Part shown: piece by piece, positions 17,026 through 26,466 of the stretch
Layout of the letters: every line of letters starts with the position of its first letter
Numbering within the stretch: position 1 is the first letter of the stretch
From: Flavobacterium keumense
Lineage (GTDB): Bacteria; Bacteroidota; Bacteroidia; Flavobacteriales; Flavobacteriaceae
Length of the DNA: 64,000 nucleotides
Direction: 5' to 3'
NCBI RefSeq assembly: GCF_029866485.1
Contig: NZ_CP092332.1
Location: forward strand, 248,001-312,000
Program-made: the position numbers and the translations under genes
Notes under the pieces: generated by a model
Told to the model about the DNA's origin: nothing
What the model saw: only the letters and a program-made list of their open reading frames with translations
The model's database searches: none

Positions 17026-17220
17026 ATGAAAAAAGTATTTTTAAGTTTAGCTGTTGTTGCTGTATTAACTGTTGTATCTTGTAAAAAAGCTGAAGCTCCT
17101 GCTGAAGAAGTAGCTGCTGATACTACTGCTGTAGCTGTTGATTCTGCTGCAACTGATACTGCTGCTGCTGCTGTTGATTCTGCTGCTGCTCCAGTTGATT
17201 CTGCTGCTGCTGCAAAGTAA
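17026..17220 (+). CDS. Small Ala/Asp-rich lipoprotein
   Basis: A 64-aa predicted lipoprotein. The signal peptide MKKVFLSLAVVAVLTVVSC ends in a lipobox with Cys19. The mature part is almost wholly Ala, Val, Asp, Glu, Thr and Ser with repeated VDSAA units, and so is acidic and probably unstructured. Low sequence complexity limits homology inference. A strong-looking promoter and a tight terminator suggest a highly expressed short mRNA, as for small abundant outer-membrane lipoproteins. Function unknown. Confidence 0.75.
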   Translation: MKKVFLSLAVVAVLTVVSCKKAEAPAEEVAADTTAVAVDSAATDTAAAAVDSAAAPVDSAAAAK

Positions 17221-17243
17221 TTAAATTACGACACAGAAAAAAT

Positions 17244-17277
17244 TAAGCCGTACACATAGTGTAACGGCTTTTTTTAT
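17244..17277 (+). terminator. Terminator after the small lipoprotein
   Basis: Stem aagccgt-acac / gtgtaacggctt with one bulged base, loop ATA, then a run of seven Ts. Confidence 0.8.
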
Positions 17278-17303
17278 TTAATAAAGTTGAATCCAACGTA
17301 TTT

Positions 17304-17651
17304 TTAATCCGAAAAAACGACATCATTGACCGAAAAATCAAGTACATCAGATTGTCCAGCATATTTCACAATTTCATCAATTCCTTTTTGAAGCCGCAAC
17401 TCGGTCGTGTATTTTCTACTAGTTGCAAAATGCACACCATCCAAAAGTAGTTTAAAATAAAACTTCCCTTTAGGCGATTTAAATTTTAAGAATGTAACTA
17501 AATCAATATTGGCCTTAAATTTTTCAATAGCTTCTTCTCCTTCAAATTTCAATTCGTAACTCAAACTTGTAAAGATTGTTTTTCCTTTTCTAGAAGCAAA
17601 TACAAACTTATATTCGTCGTTAAATCGTTTTGTAATTACAAAAGTCCCCAT
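17304..17651 (-). CDS. DUF1508 (YegP-like) family protein
   Basis: A 115-aa protein opening MGTFVITKRFNDEYKFVFASRKGKTIFTS, the beta-strand layout of YegP/DUF1508 domains (FxF..K...EYRF.L.A.NG..I..S). The second half (KGKFYFKLLLDGVHFATSRKYTT) looks like a diverged second copy of the same fold, as in two-domain YegP proteins. Function is unknown; it is a small cytoplasmic protein. It is transcribed in the same direction as the tRNAs but separated from them by their terminator. Confidence 0.7.
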   Translation of the reverse strand: MGTFVITKRFNDEYKFVFASRKGKTIFTSLSYELKFEGEEAIEKFKANIDLVTFLKFKSPKGKFYFKLLLDGVHFATSRKYTTELRLQKGIDEIVKYAGQSDVLDFSVNDVVFSD

Positions 17652-17697
17652 GTTCTATACTATTCTAAAAACCACATCTATCGTTTTATCTATAAAA

Positions 17698-17730
17698 ATA
17701 AAAAAAGCCTCTTCAATTGAAGAGGCTTTA
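17698..17730 (-). terminator. Terminator of the tRNA-Gly/tRNA-Leu operon
   Basis: A perfect 26-base palindrome (13-bp arms aaagcctcttcaa / ttgaagaggcttt). On the minus strand it is followed by a T run, 2 bases after the tRNA-Leu discriminator. Confidence 0.85.
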
Positions 17731-17731
17731 G

Positions 17732-17817
17732 TACTCAGAGCGGGACTTGAACCCGCACGAACATTGCTGTTCACTGGATTTTAAGTCCAGCGTGTCTACC
17801 AATTTCACCATCCGAGC
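17732..17817 (-). tRNA. tRNA-Leu (anticodon UAA)
   Basis: An 86-nt class II tRNA on the minus strand. The acceptor stem GCTCGGA / TCTGAGT contains G-U pairs; the anticodon loop CTTAAAA lies between CTGGA and TCCAG; there is a long variable arm, and the T arm has GGTTCAAGTCC. The CCA end is not encoded. Confidence 0.95.
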
Positions 17818-17835
17818 ATTATATGGTCTTGTTGG

Positions 17836-17908
17836 AGCGAAAAACGGGGCTCGAACCCGCGACCTCGACCTTGGCAAGGTCGCGCTCTACCAACTGAGCT
17901 ATTTTCGC
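17836..17908 (-). tRNA. tRNA-Gly (anticodon GCC)
   Basis: A 73-nt tRNA with acceptor stem GCGAAAA / TTTTCGC, D-arm AGCTCAGTTGGTAGAGC, anticodon loop TTGCCAA between CGACC and GGTCG, and T-loop GGTTCGAGCCC. CCA is not encoded. It lies 18 bases upstream of tRNA-Leu in the same transcript. Confidence 0.95.
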
Positions 17909-17958
17909 ATTTTCAATTCTTATGAAAGAATCGCGATACTTGTTCTGTATTGCGGATG

Positions 17959-17988
17959 CAAATTTAATACATTAATTCAATTACACAA
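17959..17988 (-). promoter_or_regulatory. Promoter of the tRNA-Gly/tRNA-Leu operon
   Basis: On the minus strand a -33 TTG (17986-17988) is followed after 19 bases by TAAATTTG (17959-17966), about 50 bases before the mature tRNA-Gly 5' end. Confidence 0.65.
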
Positions 17989-18054
17989 GCCTTTTCTTTA
18001 AAAAAATAGCCCCAAAAAGGTAATCTTCTGATAACGTAACCTTTAAAATCAAAA

Positions 18055-20661
18055 CTATTTTTTAGTCAGCATTCTTTTTATTTCATTCAACTTCATCAAA
18101 GCTTCCATTGGCGTAATGGTATTGATATCTAAATTTAGAATTTCTTCTTTAATTTCTTCTAAAAGCGGGTCATCTAAATTGAAAAAACTCATTTGCATTT
18201 CTTCTTTAATTTCTTTGATGCCATTAAGCGCCTCATTTGAATGGTTCTTCTCTAATTTCTTCAATAGCTTTTGCGCTTTCAAAATTACAATTTGAGGCAT
18301 TCCTGCCATTTTAGCTACATGAATACCAAAACTATGCGCACTTCCTCCTTTAACCAGCTTTCTAACAAAAAGAACGGTATCTTTCAATTCTTTTACTGCC
18401 ACATTAAAATTCTGAATTCTCGGCAACGATTCACTCATTTCATTCAACTCATGATAATGTGTAGCAAACAACGTTTTAGGCTGCGTAGGATGTTCATGCA
18501 AAAATTCAGCGATAGCCCAAGCAATCGATATTCCATCATAAGTACTTGTTCCTCTTCCAATCTCGTCTAAAAGCACCAAACTTCGGTCTGAAATATTGTT
18601 CAAAATAGAGGCCGTTTCATTCATTTCAACCATAAAAGTCGACTCGCCCATCGAAATATTATCACTTGCTCCTACTCTGGTGAAAATTTTGTCTACAATT
18701 CCCATTCGTACGCTCTCTGCCGGAACAAAACTTCCCATTTGAGCCAAGAGCACAATCAAAGCAGTTTGACGTAAAATAGCCGATTTACCCGACATATTAG
18801 GTCCCGTAATCATAATCAACTGCTGTGTTTCTCTATCCAAAAATACGTCATTAGAAATGTAAGGTGTTCCCACAGGCAATTGTTTCTCAATCACAGGATG
18901 TCTTCCTTCTTTAATTTCTAATTCATACGAATCATCAATTTCTGGACAAACATATTTATTTTCAATTGCCAATTGGGTAAATGAACACAAACAATCCAAT
19001 TGCGCTATCAAATTGGCATTCATTTGAACCGGTTTGATATACGTACCAATCCATTGTACTAATTGTTCAAATAATTCGGATTCTATTTTGTGGATTTTCT
19101 CTTCAGCTCCCAAAATTTTCGTCTCGTATTCCTTCAATTCTTCGGTAATATATCGTTCTGCGTTTACCAAAGTTTGTTTGCGAATCCATTCCTCAGGCAC
19201 TTTATCTTTGTGCGTATTTCTGACCTCAATATAGTACCCAAAAACATTATTGAACGAGATTTTCAAAGAAGAAATTCCTGTTCTTTCAGATTCCCTTTTT
19301 TCAATTCCTTCTAAAAACTCTTTCCCCGAAATAGAAATAGCGCGCAGATCGTCTAATTCGGCATTCACACCTACCGCAATCGCGTTTCCTTTGGCAATAG
19401 CCACAGGAGCTTCTGGATTCAGCGTGGTTTTTATTTTTTCACGCAACAAATCACAGCTATGCAAACTATCGCCAATTACTTTAACCGCTTCTTGTGGACT
19501 TTGTAAAGCCAAAGTTTTAATAGGAAGTATAGCGTCTAATGATTCTTTTAAATACACAACCTCGCGTGGCGATACTTTTCCTGTCGCAATTTTCGAAATC
19601 AAACGTTCTAAATCTGAAATTTGTTTGATTTGCGATTGTATGTTTTTTAAAATTTCTTGATTGTCTTTCAAATACGCCACTACTTGATGGCGACTTTGAA
19701 TTTTAGCAGCATCTTTTAATGGCAAAGCCAACCAACGTTTTAACAAACGCCCTCCCATTGGAGAAAGCGTTCTGTCAATCACATCTAGTAAAGTAACTGC
19801 ATTCGGATTATAACTGTGGTACAATTCTAAGTTACGAATCGTAAAACGATCCATCCAAACGTAGGCATCTTCAGCGATTCGTTGAATAGACGTAATATGT
19901 TGTACTTTGTTGTGCTGTGTTTCAGACAAATAATACAAGATCGCACCCGCAGCGATTATTCCTTCTTTCAATTCTTCAATCCCGAAACCTTTCAAGGAAA
20001 CTGTTTGGAAATGTTTCGTCAAGGTTTCAAAAGCATAGTCTTCTTTGTACAACCAATCTTCTAAATAAAAACTATGATAATCCTCCCCAAAAGCAGCTTT
20101 GAAATCATTTTTATTATTTTTTGGAACTAGAACTTCGCTCGGACTAAAATTTTGCAACAATTTATCAATATACTCCACATTCCCTTGAGCAGTAAGAAAT
20201 TCTCCTGTAGATACATCTAAAAATGAAATCCCAATGTTTTTATTGGTAAAATAAATTGAGGCCAAAAAATTATTGACTTTGGCTTGCAACACCTCATCAT
20301 TCATCGAAACACCCGGTGTAACAAGCTCCGTAACCCCACGTTTCACGATGGTTTTAGTCATTTTTGGATCTTCTAATTGGTCACAAATAGCAACACGCAA
20401 ACCCGCTTTGACTAACTTAGGTAAATAGGTATTAAGAGAGTGATGAGGAAATCCTGCCAAAGCCGTTTCGGTTTCAGAACCAGCTCCTCTTTTGGTCAAT
20501 ATAATTCCTAAAATTTTTGAAGCTCGAATCGCATCTTCTCCAAATGTTTCGTAAAAATCTCCTACTCGAAACAACAAACACGCATCAGGGTATTTTGCCT
20601 TGATTTCGTTGTATTGTTTCATTAAAGGAGTTTCTTTTACTACTTTCTCTTTAGCTGCCAA
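18055..20661 (-). CDS. mutS: DNA mismatch repair protein MutS
   Basis: An 868-aa MutS that recognises mismatches as a dimer and signals MutL using ATP. The mismatch-wedge motif FYETF lies in the N-terminal domain ([14 protein letters not shown]). The Walker A motif GPNMSGKS is at about residues 620-627, followed by Walker B ([16 protein letters not shown]) and the FATHYHEL motif. The start is taken as TTG at 20661 ([17 protein letters not shown]) because family members share this N-terminus; the first ATG (residue 14, near 20622) would drop conserved residues. No mutL is in the window. A poorly defined 157-bp divergent spacer separates it from the DUF1573 gene. Confidence 0.97.
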   Translation of the reverse strand: MAAKEKVVKETPLMKQYNEIKAKYPDACLLFRVGDFYETFGEDAIRASKILGIILTKRGAGSETETALAGFPHHSLNTYLPKLVKAGLRVAICDQLEDPKMTKTIVKRGVTELVTPGVSMNDEVLQAKVNNFLASIYFTNKNIGISFLDVSTGEFLTAQGNVEYIDKLLQNFSPSEVLVPKNNKNDFKAAFGEDYHSFYLEDWLYKEDYAFETLTKHFQTVSLKGFGIEELKEGIIAAGAILYYLSETQHNKVQHITSIQRIAEDAYVWMDRFTIRNLELYHSYNPNAVTLLDVIDRTLSPMGGRLLKRWLALPLKDAAKIQSRHQVVAYLKDNQEILKNIQSQIKQISDLERLISKIATGKVSPREVVYLKESLDAILPIKTLALQSPQEAVKVIGDSLHSCDLLREKIKTTLNPEAPVAIAKGNAIAVGVNAELDDLRAISISGKEFLEGIEKRESERTGISSLKISFNNVFGYYIEVRNTHKDKVPEEWIRKQTLVNAERYITEELKEYETKILGAEEKIHKIESELFEQLVQWIGTYIKPVQMNANLIAQLDCLCSFTQLAIENKYVCPEIDDSYELEIKEGRHPVIEKQLPVGTPYISNDVFLDRETQQLIMITGPNMSGKSAILRQTALIVLLAQMGSFVPAESVRMGIVDKIFTRVGASDNISMGESTFMVEMNETASILNNISDRSLVLLDEIGRGTSTYDGISIAWAIAEFLHEHPTQPKTLFATHYHELNEMSESLPRIQNFNVAVKELKDTVLFVRKLVKGGSAHSFGIHVAKMAGMPQIVILKAQKLLKKLEKNHSNEALNGIKEIKEEMQMSFFNLDDPLLEEIKEEILNLDINTITPMEALMKLNEIKRMLTKK

Positions 20662-20784
20662 TTTATTTTTTTTAATCGATTAAAATATGTGAGCGAATTT
20701 ATAGATTTTATAGCGAATAATAAACTGTTCTAAAGTTTTATCTATTTTTAAGGGAATTTTATGATTTAGTTTTACATTTTTTTT

Positions 20785-20792
20785 TAGCTTTG
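20785..20792 (+). promoter_or_regulatory. -7 promoter box for the DUF1573 gene
   Basis: TAGCTTTG, preceded by a T-rich tract, 27 bases before the ATG at 20819. Confidence 0.55.
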
Positions 20793-20818
20793 TTATTTAA
20801 ATTTTAATTAAATAAATT

Positions 20819-21244
20819 ATGAAAAGAATAATTATCTTAGCCTTGTTAGTATTAGGATCTGTGGCTTCAAATGCTCAAGAAACCAAAAAAATCACTGCAA
20901 AAACTGCTAAAGTAGATGGAGCAGGAATGGTTTTTGCAAACGAAGTAATTGATTACGGTACAATTAATCAAAATGCTGATGGAAAACGCGAGTTCGTATT
21001 TACTAATAATGGTAATGCCCCTTTAGTAATTACTAATGCACAAGGTTCTTGTGGTTGTACAGTACCTTCTAGTCCAAAAGAACCTATTGCTCCTGGAGCA
21101 AAAGGAGTTATTGGTGTAAAATATGACACTAATAGAGTGGGGCCATTTACAAAAACAGTTACTATTTCATCAAACGCAGCAGGTCAACCAACTAAAGTTT
21201 TAACTATTAAGGGGAATGTTGTAGCGGCTGCAGCAAAAAGCTAA
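20819..21244 (+). CDS. DUF1573 family exported protein
   Basis: A 141-aa protein with a signal peptide (MKRIIILALLVLGSVASNAQ) and a single Ig-like/ASPM-type DUF1573 domain: FANEVIDYGTI, REFVFTNNGNAPLVITNAQGSCGCTVPS, then GAKGVIGVKYDTNRVGPFTKTVTISSNA. The SCGCT motif is characteristic. It is probably a periplasmic or surface protein of unknown role. It has its own promoter and terminator, so it is monocistronic. Confidence 0.9.
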   Translation: MKRIIILALLVLGSVASNAQETKKITAKTAKVDGAGMVFANEVIDYGTINQNADGKREFVFTNNGNAPLVITNAQGSCGCTVPSSPKEPIAPGAKGVIGVKYDTNRVGPFTKTVTISSNAAGQPTKVLTIKGNVVAAAAKS

Positions 21245-21264
21245 TTTTATTTCAAAATAAACAC

Positions 21265-21298
21265 AAAAGCTTCCTACTTTCACGGAAGCTTTTTTTTT
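21265..21298 (+). terminator. Terminator after the DUF1573 gene
   Basis: Stem aaaagcttcc / ggaagctttt, 9-base loop, then T run. Confidence 0.85.
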
Positions 21299-21318
21299 AC
21301 CTACTACTTCTGACTACT

Positions 21319-21855
21319 ATGAGAAAATTAGAAAACAGCGAACTCGACAGAAAATCAATTGAAGATTTTAAAAAATCAGCAAAAACACCTTTGATTTTGA
21401 TTTTGGATGACATTCGCAGTTTACACAATATTGGTTCTGTTTTTAGAACTGCAGATGCTTTTTTAATTGAAAAAATCTACCTGTGTGGTATCACTGCTAC
21501 CCCACCTAATAAAGAAATTCATAAAACCGCCCTTGGCGCTACTGAAACTGTAGCTTGGGAACATGCCGAAAATGTTTTGGATGTTATCCAAAAACTAAAA
21601 GCAGAAAAAATTCAGACTTTTGCAATCGAACAAGTCGAAAGCGCTATTTTTCTTCAAAATTTTGAAGTTGAAAACAATCAGAAATATGCGCTGGTATTTG
21701 GCAACGAAGTTTTTGGGGTAGCCCAAGAAGCCGTAGCCCTTTGTGATGGCGCTATTGAAATCCCGCAATTAGGAACAAAACATTCTCTAAATATTTCCGT
21801 TAGTGCAGGGATTGTTGTTTGGGATTTGTTTAAAAAATTACATTTTTCAAAATAA
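21319..21855 (+). CDS. SpoU/TrmH family RNA 2'-O-methyltransferase
   Basis: A 178-aa SPOUT methyltransferase. Motif 1 is ILDDIRSLHNIGSVFRTADAF (Asn and Arg), motif 2 ALVFGNEVFGV, and motif 3 IEIPQLGTKHSLNISVSAGIVVWDLF. It methylates ribose 2'-O in tRNA or rRNA from SAM; the exact nucleotide cannot be told. It lacks the N-terminal substrate-binding extension of RlmB-type enzymes, being close to the minimal domain size. Confidence 0.92.
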   Translation: MRKLENSELDRKSIEDFKKSAKTPLILILDDIRSLHNIGSVFRTADAFLIEKIYLCGITATPPNKEIHKTALGATETVAWEHAENVLDVIQKLKAEKIQTFAIEQVESAIFLQNFEVENNQKYALVFGNEVFGVAQEAVALCDGAIEIPQLGTKHSLNISVSAGIVVWDLFKKLHFSK

Positions 21856-21891
21856 GTAGAACCAATTTACTGAAAATACTATATTTATAGC

Positions 21892-24800
21892 ATGAAGAAA
21901 AGAAACACCCCACTCTTCTTAGCACTTCTTATATTAATTGGAATCCAAATAGGTTATTCCAAAAGTATCTCTTTGGATCCCCCCATCAAAAAATCAACCT
22001 CTATAGCAGCTCCCACAATAACCGCAACAGGAAACACAGCCTATTGCCCTCTTACTCAAACTAAAATTGCAACAACAGTAACTATTACTCATGATGTTGC
22101 CGACCCTACAACCGAAGCCGTTTATATTCAAATTGCTGGTGGCTATGTAATTGGAACTGACCAATTACTATTAACTAATACTAGCTCACACCCTACGATT
22201 ACCTCGTCCTGGAATGCAACAGAAGGAAAACTAACCTTATCGAGTCCTATAGCAGGAACACCTGTTAATTATTCTGAATTTGAAGCGGCAATTAAAGATG
22301 TTGCCTACTACAATTCCTCTCCTAATCCATCTGGAACTCGGAGCTTTTCTATTTCTTTAGGGAATGGACAAGCTAATTATTTACCAAGAAATGGCCATTA
22401 TTACCAATATTTCCCAAGTTTAGGTATTACTTGGTCTGATGCCAAAACGGCCGCTTCATTAAAATCATTTTACGGCTTACAAGGGTATCTAGCCACTCTT
22501 ACCGCAGCTGACGAAGCTCAATTAGCGGGAAAACAAGCTCCTGGAACAGGATGGATTGGTGCAACAGATGAAGCTGTCGAAGGAGTATGGAAATGGGTAA
22601 CTGGTCCTGAAGCAGGCACTATTATGTCGTATGCAAACTGGAATGCAGGCGAACCTAATAACGCTGGAGATGAAGACTATGCACACATCACTGCGCCAGG
22701 AGTTGGATTTCCTGGATCGTGGAATGACTTATCTAATACAGGAGCATCTAGTGGTTCCTACCAGCCCAAAGGCTATATTGTAGAATACGGAGGGATGCCC
22801 GGAGATCCTACACTGCAGCTTTCAGCCAGTACCACACTTTCAATTGCAGCACAAATTACTGCAACCAATCCAGCTTCAAATTGTGGACCAGGCAGTGTAA
22901 CACTTAGCGCAACAGCTTCTTCTGGAACAATTAGTTGGTACAATACCAGTACAGGAGGAACTGTATTAGGAACTGGAACAAATTACACTACTCCTACACT
23001 CAGTAACACTACTTCTTACTATGTAACAACATCAGAATGTACTGTAAGAACAGAAGTTAAAGCAACAATAATATCCCTACCTAATTATCCGAGTACTACT
23101 AATTCTATTTCGTATTGCTTAAACAATAGTGCAACACCTTTAACCGCAACTGCTGAAGCAAATAGCACGCTCAATTGGTACACAGTAGCTAGCGGAGGAA
23201 CTTCAAGTGCTACCAGTCCTACGCCTACAACCTCCTCTAGCGGAATTACTAAATATTATGTTAGTCAAACCAACACACTAACAACTTGTGAAGGACCGCG
23301 TGCCGAAATTACAGTTATTATTAACGCATTACCAACTACTCCTGGTGTAGCTCCCATTTCCTATTGTTTACATGATATCGCAACACCTTTAACAGCCACT
23401 GCTGATGCAAATAGCACGCTCAATTGGTACACAGTAGCTAGCGGAGGAACTTCAAGTGCTACCAGTTCTACTCCTATAACCTCCTCTAGCGGAATTACTA
23501 AATATTATGTCAGTCAAACCAACACACTTACAGCTTGTGAAGGACCGCGTGCCGAAATTACAGTTACTATTAACGCATTACCAAACACTCCCAATGTAAC
23601 TCCGGTTGCCTATTGTTTAAATACTACTGCCATACCTTTAACTGCAACTGCTGATGCAAATAGTACACTTAATTGGTATACTATGTCAAGCGGTGGAACT
23701 TCAAGTGTTATCAGTCCTACTCCTATAACCTCCTCTAGTGGAATTACTAAATATTATGTCAGTCAAACCAACACATTTACAGCTTGTGAAGGACCGCGTG
23801 CCGAAATTACAGTTACTGTTAACGCTTTACCAACAGTAAATGATATTACAATTACGCAATGTGACACTGATTTAATTTCGGATGGAAAAACATCTTTTAA
23901 TTTAACAGTAAATAATAATCTGATTTCTTCCAATTATACAAACGAAACTTTCAAATATTACACCTCGTTAAATGGAGCGATTAACGATATAGCAGCTGAC
24001 TTAATCACAAACGAATTGGCTTTTGAAAACACCACACCTACATCAATGAACATTTGGACTAGAATAAGTAATTCCTACGGTTGTCATAGCGTGAGTAAAA
24101 TTACCTTAAACGTTCCTACTGCTAATTTTCATCCAGCAACAAATTTTACCTATTCTGTTTGTGATGATTTTTTAGACGCCAATGGTAACGACACAGCTAG
24201 CAATAGTAATTCGGATGGGATCGCGAGTTTTGATCTTTCTCCATCTAAAGCAATTATCTTATCTCAATTACCTTCAAACCAAACCTATACCATTAATTAC
24301 TACAGAACTCAAGCAGATGCCTTGTCGCAAACTAATGCCATTTCAACAATTACCAACTACAGAAATATTGGATATCCCAATTTTCAAACGCTTTGGATCC
24401 GAATAGAAAGCAATTTGGATAATAGTTGTGTAGGATTAGGTCCATACATCAACTTGAACGTAGAAAAATTACCCAATATTGAGCTCAATTCAACCAATTT
24501 AATTTGTTCAGATAATCCAACATTTTTCGTCACTTTAGACCCTGGTATTTTAGATGGCTCCTTGCCTAACAATTACACTTATAATTGGGCAAAAAACAGT
24601 GTCAATCTAAACACCATAACTCCAACTCTAGGCGTAAATTCTGAAGGAAATTATACTGTTCAAGTGACTAATTCAGCTTCTTGTAGCGCTACTAGAACTA
24701 TAACAGTTACCGCATCAAACAAAGCAATCATTACCCAAATAAATATAACCGATCTAACGGATATAAATACAGTCACAGTAAATGCTTCTGGACAAGGCGA

Positions 24801-25197
24801 TTATGAATACAGTATAGACTACTTAAATGGCGTTTGGCAAGATTCTAATTTTTTTACTAATGTCCCTGGAGGTATTCATCAAGTTGTAGTCAATGATAAA
24901 AAAGGATGCGGATTGGTTTCTAAAGAAATTACTGTATTAAGTATTCCAAAATTTTTTACCCCCAATAATGACAGCTATAATGATGTATGGATTGTAAAAG
25001 GAATGGAATCCTATCCAAATTCAGACCTCAAAATTTTTGACCGTTACGGAAAATTAATCAAAGAATTAACTCCAGGAAGTACAGGTTGGGATGGCAGTTT
25101 TAATGGGCAAGAACTTCCATCTTCTGATTATTGGTTTGTTTTAAAATTAGACCCAACAAGTCAAGAAAAAAGAGGGCATTTTTCATTAAAAAGATAA
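21892..25197 (+). CDS. T9SS type B cargo with C-type lectin domain and Ig-like repeats
   Basis: An 1101-aa secreted protein. Order: a signal peptide (about 1-24); a beta-rich region resembling gliding-motility-associated repeats; a C-type lectin-like domain (about 160-300) with a canonical calcium-site pair, EPN at 254-256 and WND at 277-279; Ig-like modules, including three near-identical copies of 83 aa (about 396-645) each with YCL..., NSTLNWYT, GGTSS and CEGPRAEITV; further Ig-like modules; and a C-terminal sorting domain (about 1020-1101: FFTPNNDSYNDVW, LKIFDRYGKLI, GWDGSFNGQELPSSDYWF). The C-terminal domain is that of T9SS type B cargo (TIGR04131), so it is exported by T9SS and probably stays on the surface or is released. 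EPN suggests mannose-type sugar binding. Likely an adhesin or polysaccharide binder. Confidence 0.9.
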   Translation: MKKRNTPLFLALLILIGIQIGYSKSISLDPPIKKSTSIAAPTITATGNTAYCPLTQTKIATTVTITHDVADPTTEAVYIQIAGGYVIGTDQLLLTNTSSHPTITSSWNATEGKLTLSSPIAGTPVNYSEFEAAIKDVAYYNSSPNPSGTRSFSISLGNGQANYLPRNGHYYQYFPSLGITWSDAKTAASLKSFYGLQGYLATLTAADEAQLAGKQAPGTGWIGATDEAVEGVWKWVTGPEAGTIMSYANWNAGEPNNAGDEDYAHITAPGVGFPGSWNDLSNTGASSGSYQPKGYIVEYGGMPGDPTLQLSASTTLSIAAQITATNPASNCGPGSVTLSATASSGTISWYNTSTGGTVLGTGTNYTTPTLSNTTSYYVTTSECTVRTEVKATIISLPNYPSTTNSISYCLNNSATPLTATAEANSTLNWYTVASGGTSSATSPTPTTSSSGITKYYVSQTNTLTTCEGPRAEITVIINALPTTPGVAPISYCLHDIATPLTATADANSTLNWYTVASGGTSSATSSTPITSSSGITKYYVSQTNTLTACEGPRAEITVTINALPNTPNVTPVAYCLNTTAIPLTATADANSTLNWYTMSSGGTSSVISPTPITSSSGITKYYVSQTNTFTACEGPRAEITVTVNALPTVNDITITQCDTDLISDGKTSFNLTVNNNLISSNYTNETFKYYTSLNGAINDIAADLITNELAFENTTPTSMNIWTRISNSYGCHSVSKITLNVPTANFHPATNFTYSVCDDFLDANGNDTASNSNSDGIASFDLSPSKAIILSQLPSNQTYTINYYRTQADALSQTNAISTITNYRNIGYPNFQTLWIRIESNLDNSCVGLGPYINLNVEKLPNIELNSTNLICSDNPTFFVTLDPGILDGSLPNNYTYNWAKNSVNLNTITPTLGVNSEGNYTVQVTNSASCSATRTITVTASNKAIITQINITDLTDINTVTVNASGQGDYEYSIDYLNGVWQDSNFFTNVPGGIHQVVVNDKKGCGLVSKEITVLSIPKFFTPNNDSYNDVWIVKGMESYPNSDLKIFDRYGKLIKELTPGSTGWDGSFNGQELPSSDYWFVLKLDPTSQEKRGHFSLKR
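23077..23826 (+). repeat. Three tandem 249-bp intragenic repeats
   Basis: Matching segments recur every 249 bases (for example AATAG(C/T)AC(G/A)CT at 23161, 23410 and 23659). Copies 1 and 2 are nearly identical over long stretches and copy 3 is more diverged. The period is 83 codons, so copy number can change without breaking the frame. Confidence 0.9.
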
Positions 25198-25201
25198 CTT
25201 T

Positions 25202-26338
25202 TTATGAATTTATTTTATTTTGAATTTCACTCAAAATGAAAAGATAATCTTCATGATTTTTGACAAAATCACGATCCGAAACATCAATGATTAAAATATT
25301 CAAATCCGTTTGTGATTTGATGTAATCCAAATAACCTATGTTGATTTTGTCCAAATACTCGGCAGGAATTTCTTGTTCGTAACTTCTGCCACGCTTTTTA
25401 ATGTTTTGCAACAATCGCTCTGAGTTTTGGTACAGATACACATACAAATCCGGCTTAGGCATTTCTTTATAAATGATGTGAAATAGATTGCTGTACAATC
25501 TATATTCATCATCCGCCAAAGTAATTTTTGCAAAAATTAAGGACTTAAAAATATGATAATCGGCCACAATAAAATCTTTGAACAAATCAAATTGCGACAA
25601 ATCATCCGACAATTGTTTGTACCTATCGGCCAAAAAAGACATTTCTAACGGAAAAGCATATCGGTTTTGGTCTTTATAAAATTTAGGTAAAAACGGATTG
25701 TCTGCAAAACGTTCTAAAACGGACTTAGCATTAAAATCTTCTGCTATTTTAGTTGCCAAAGTAGTTTTTCCAGCCCCAATATTTCCTTCAAAAGCCACAT
25801 AATTAAACTGTTCCAAGCTAACTTTTCGCAACGGACTTTCTAAACTTTGAACAGCTACACACTCACTTTTATCATCAGTAGCAGACAGCATCTCCGCAAC
25901 CGTATTATTCAAAACGGGATGAATCCATTCCAAATTCAAATCCAACATGGGTTTCAAGACAAAATTCCGCTCCTGCATCAAAGGATGAGGAACCTGCAGA
26001 TGCTCTGTTTTAATAATTTCACTGTCAAATGCAATAATATCAATATCAATAACACGAGATTGATAGCCTAATACTTCTTCTCTCACGCGTCCCATCTGCT
26101 GCTCAATTTGCAAGATTTTTGACAAAATTGTGGCTGCCGAATCAAAGGTATGCACTACAATAGCCGCATTGTAAAAATTATCGCTATCAAATCCCCAAGA
26201 AGGTGTTTCATACACTTTAGAAACCTTAACTACTGTAGCTACCTCATGATGAATCAATTGCAAACATTGCTGGATGTTTTCCAATCGATTCCCTTGATTA
26301 GTTCCTATAGATAAAACGACCTGATGCTGTGATTTCAT
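25202..26338 (-). CDS. folK: Fusion of HPPK (FolK) and deoxynucleoside kinase
   Basis: A 378-aa two-domain protein. Residues 1-160 are HPPK, which pyrophosphorylates 6-hydroxymethyl-7,8-dihydropterin in folate synthesis: LSIGTNQGNRLENI, VSKVYETPSWGF, FYNAAI, and the catalytic segment SRVIDIDIIAFD. Residues 178-378 are a deoxynucleoside kinase (dCK/dGK family): P-loop EGNIGAGKT at 184-192, the LERFADNPFLPKFY substrate segment, the FLADRYKQL motif and a lid with GRSYEQEIPAEYL. There is no stop or gap between the domains. This joins folate and dNTP salvage, both feeding DNA precursor supply. It converges on the lectin gene with a 4-bp gap. Confidence 0.92.
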   Translation of the reverse strand: MKSQHQVVLSIGTNQGNRLENIQQCLQLIHHEVATVVKVSKVYETPSWGFDSDNFYNAAIVVHTFDSAATILSKILQIEQQMGRVREEVLGYQSRVIDIDIIAFDSEIIKTEHLQVPHPLMQERNFVLKPMLDLNLEWIHPVLNNTVAEMLSATDDKSECVAVQSLESPLRKVSLEQFNYVAFEGNIGAGKTTLATKIAEDFNAKSVLERFADNPFLPKFYKDQNRYAFPLEMSFLADRYKQLSDDLSQFDLFKDFIVADYHIFKSLIFAKITLADDEYRLYSNLFHIIYKEMPKPDLYVYLYQNSERLLQNIKKRGRSYEQEIPAEYLDKINIGYLDYIKSQTDLNILIIDVSDRDFVKNHEDYLFILSEIQNKINS

Positions 26339-26366
26339 AATGGCTGCAAATTAACTAAAAGAATGT

Positions 26367-26374
26367 TATATTTG
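26367..26374 (+). promoter_or_regulatory. -7 promoter box for sppA
   Basis: TATATTTG, 92 bases before the sppA ATG, giving a long leader. Confidence 0.5.
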
Positions 26375-26466
26375 TGTGAGGTGTTAATAACTAAATTTCG
26401 ATTTTAAAAAATGAAAATCTGTAACATTTTAACACCGATGACTACTCATTAGAAAAATAAATTAGT

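Noticed and set aside
17747..18001. 84-aa plus-strand ORF over the two tRNA genes
   Set aside because: It runs antisense through both tRNAs and has no protein features.
19250..19660. 136-aa plus-strand ORF within mutS
   Set aside because: Antisense shadow of a conserved gene; no signal peptide, domain or promoter.
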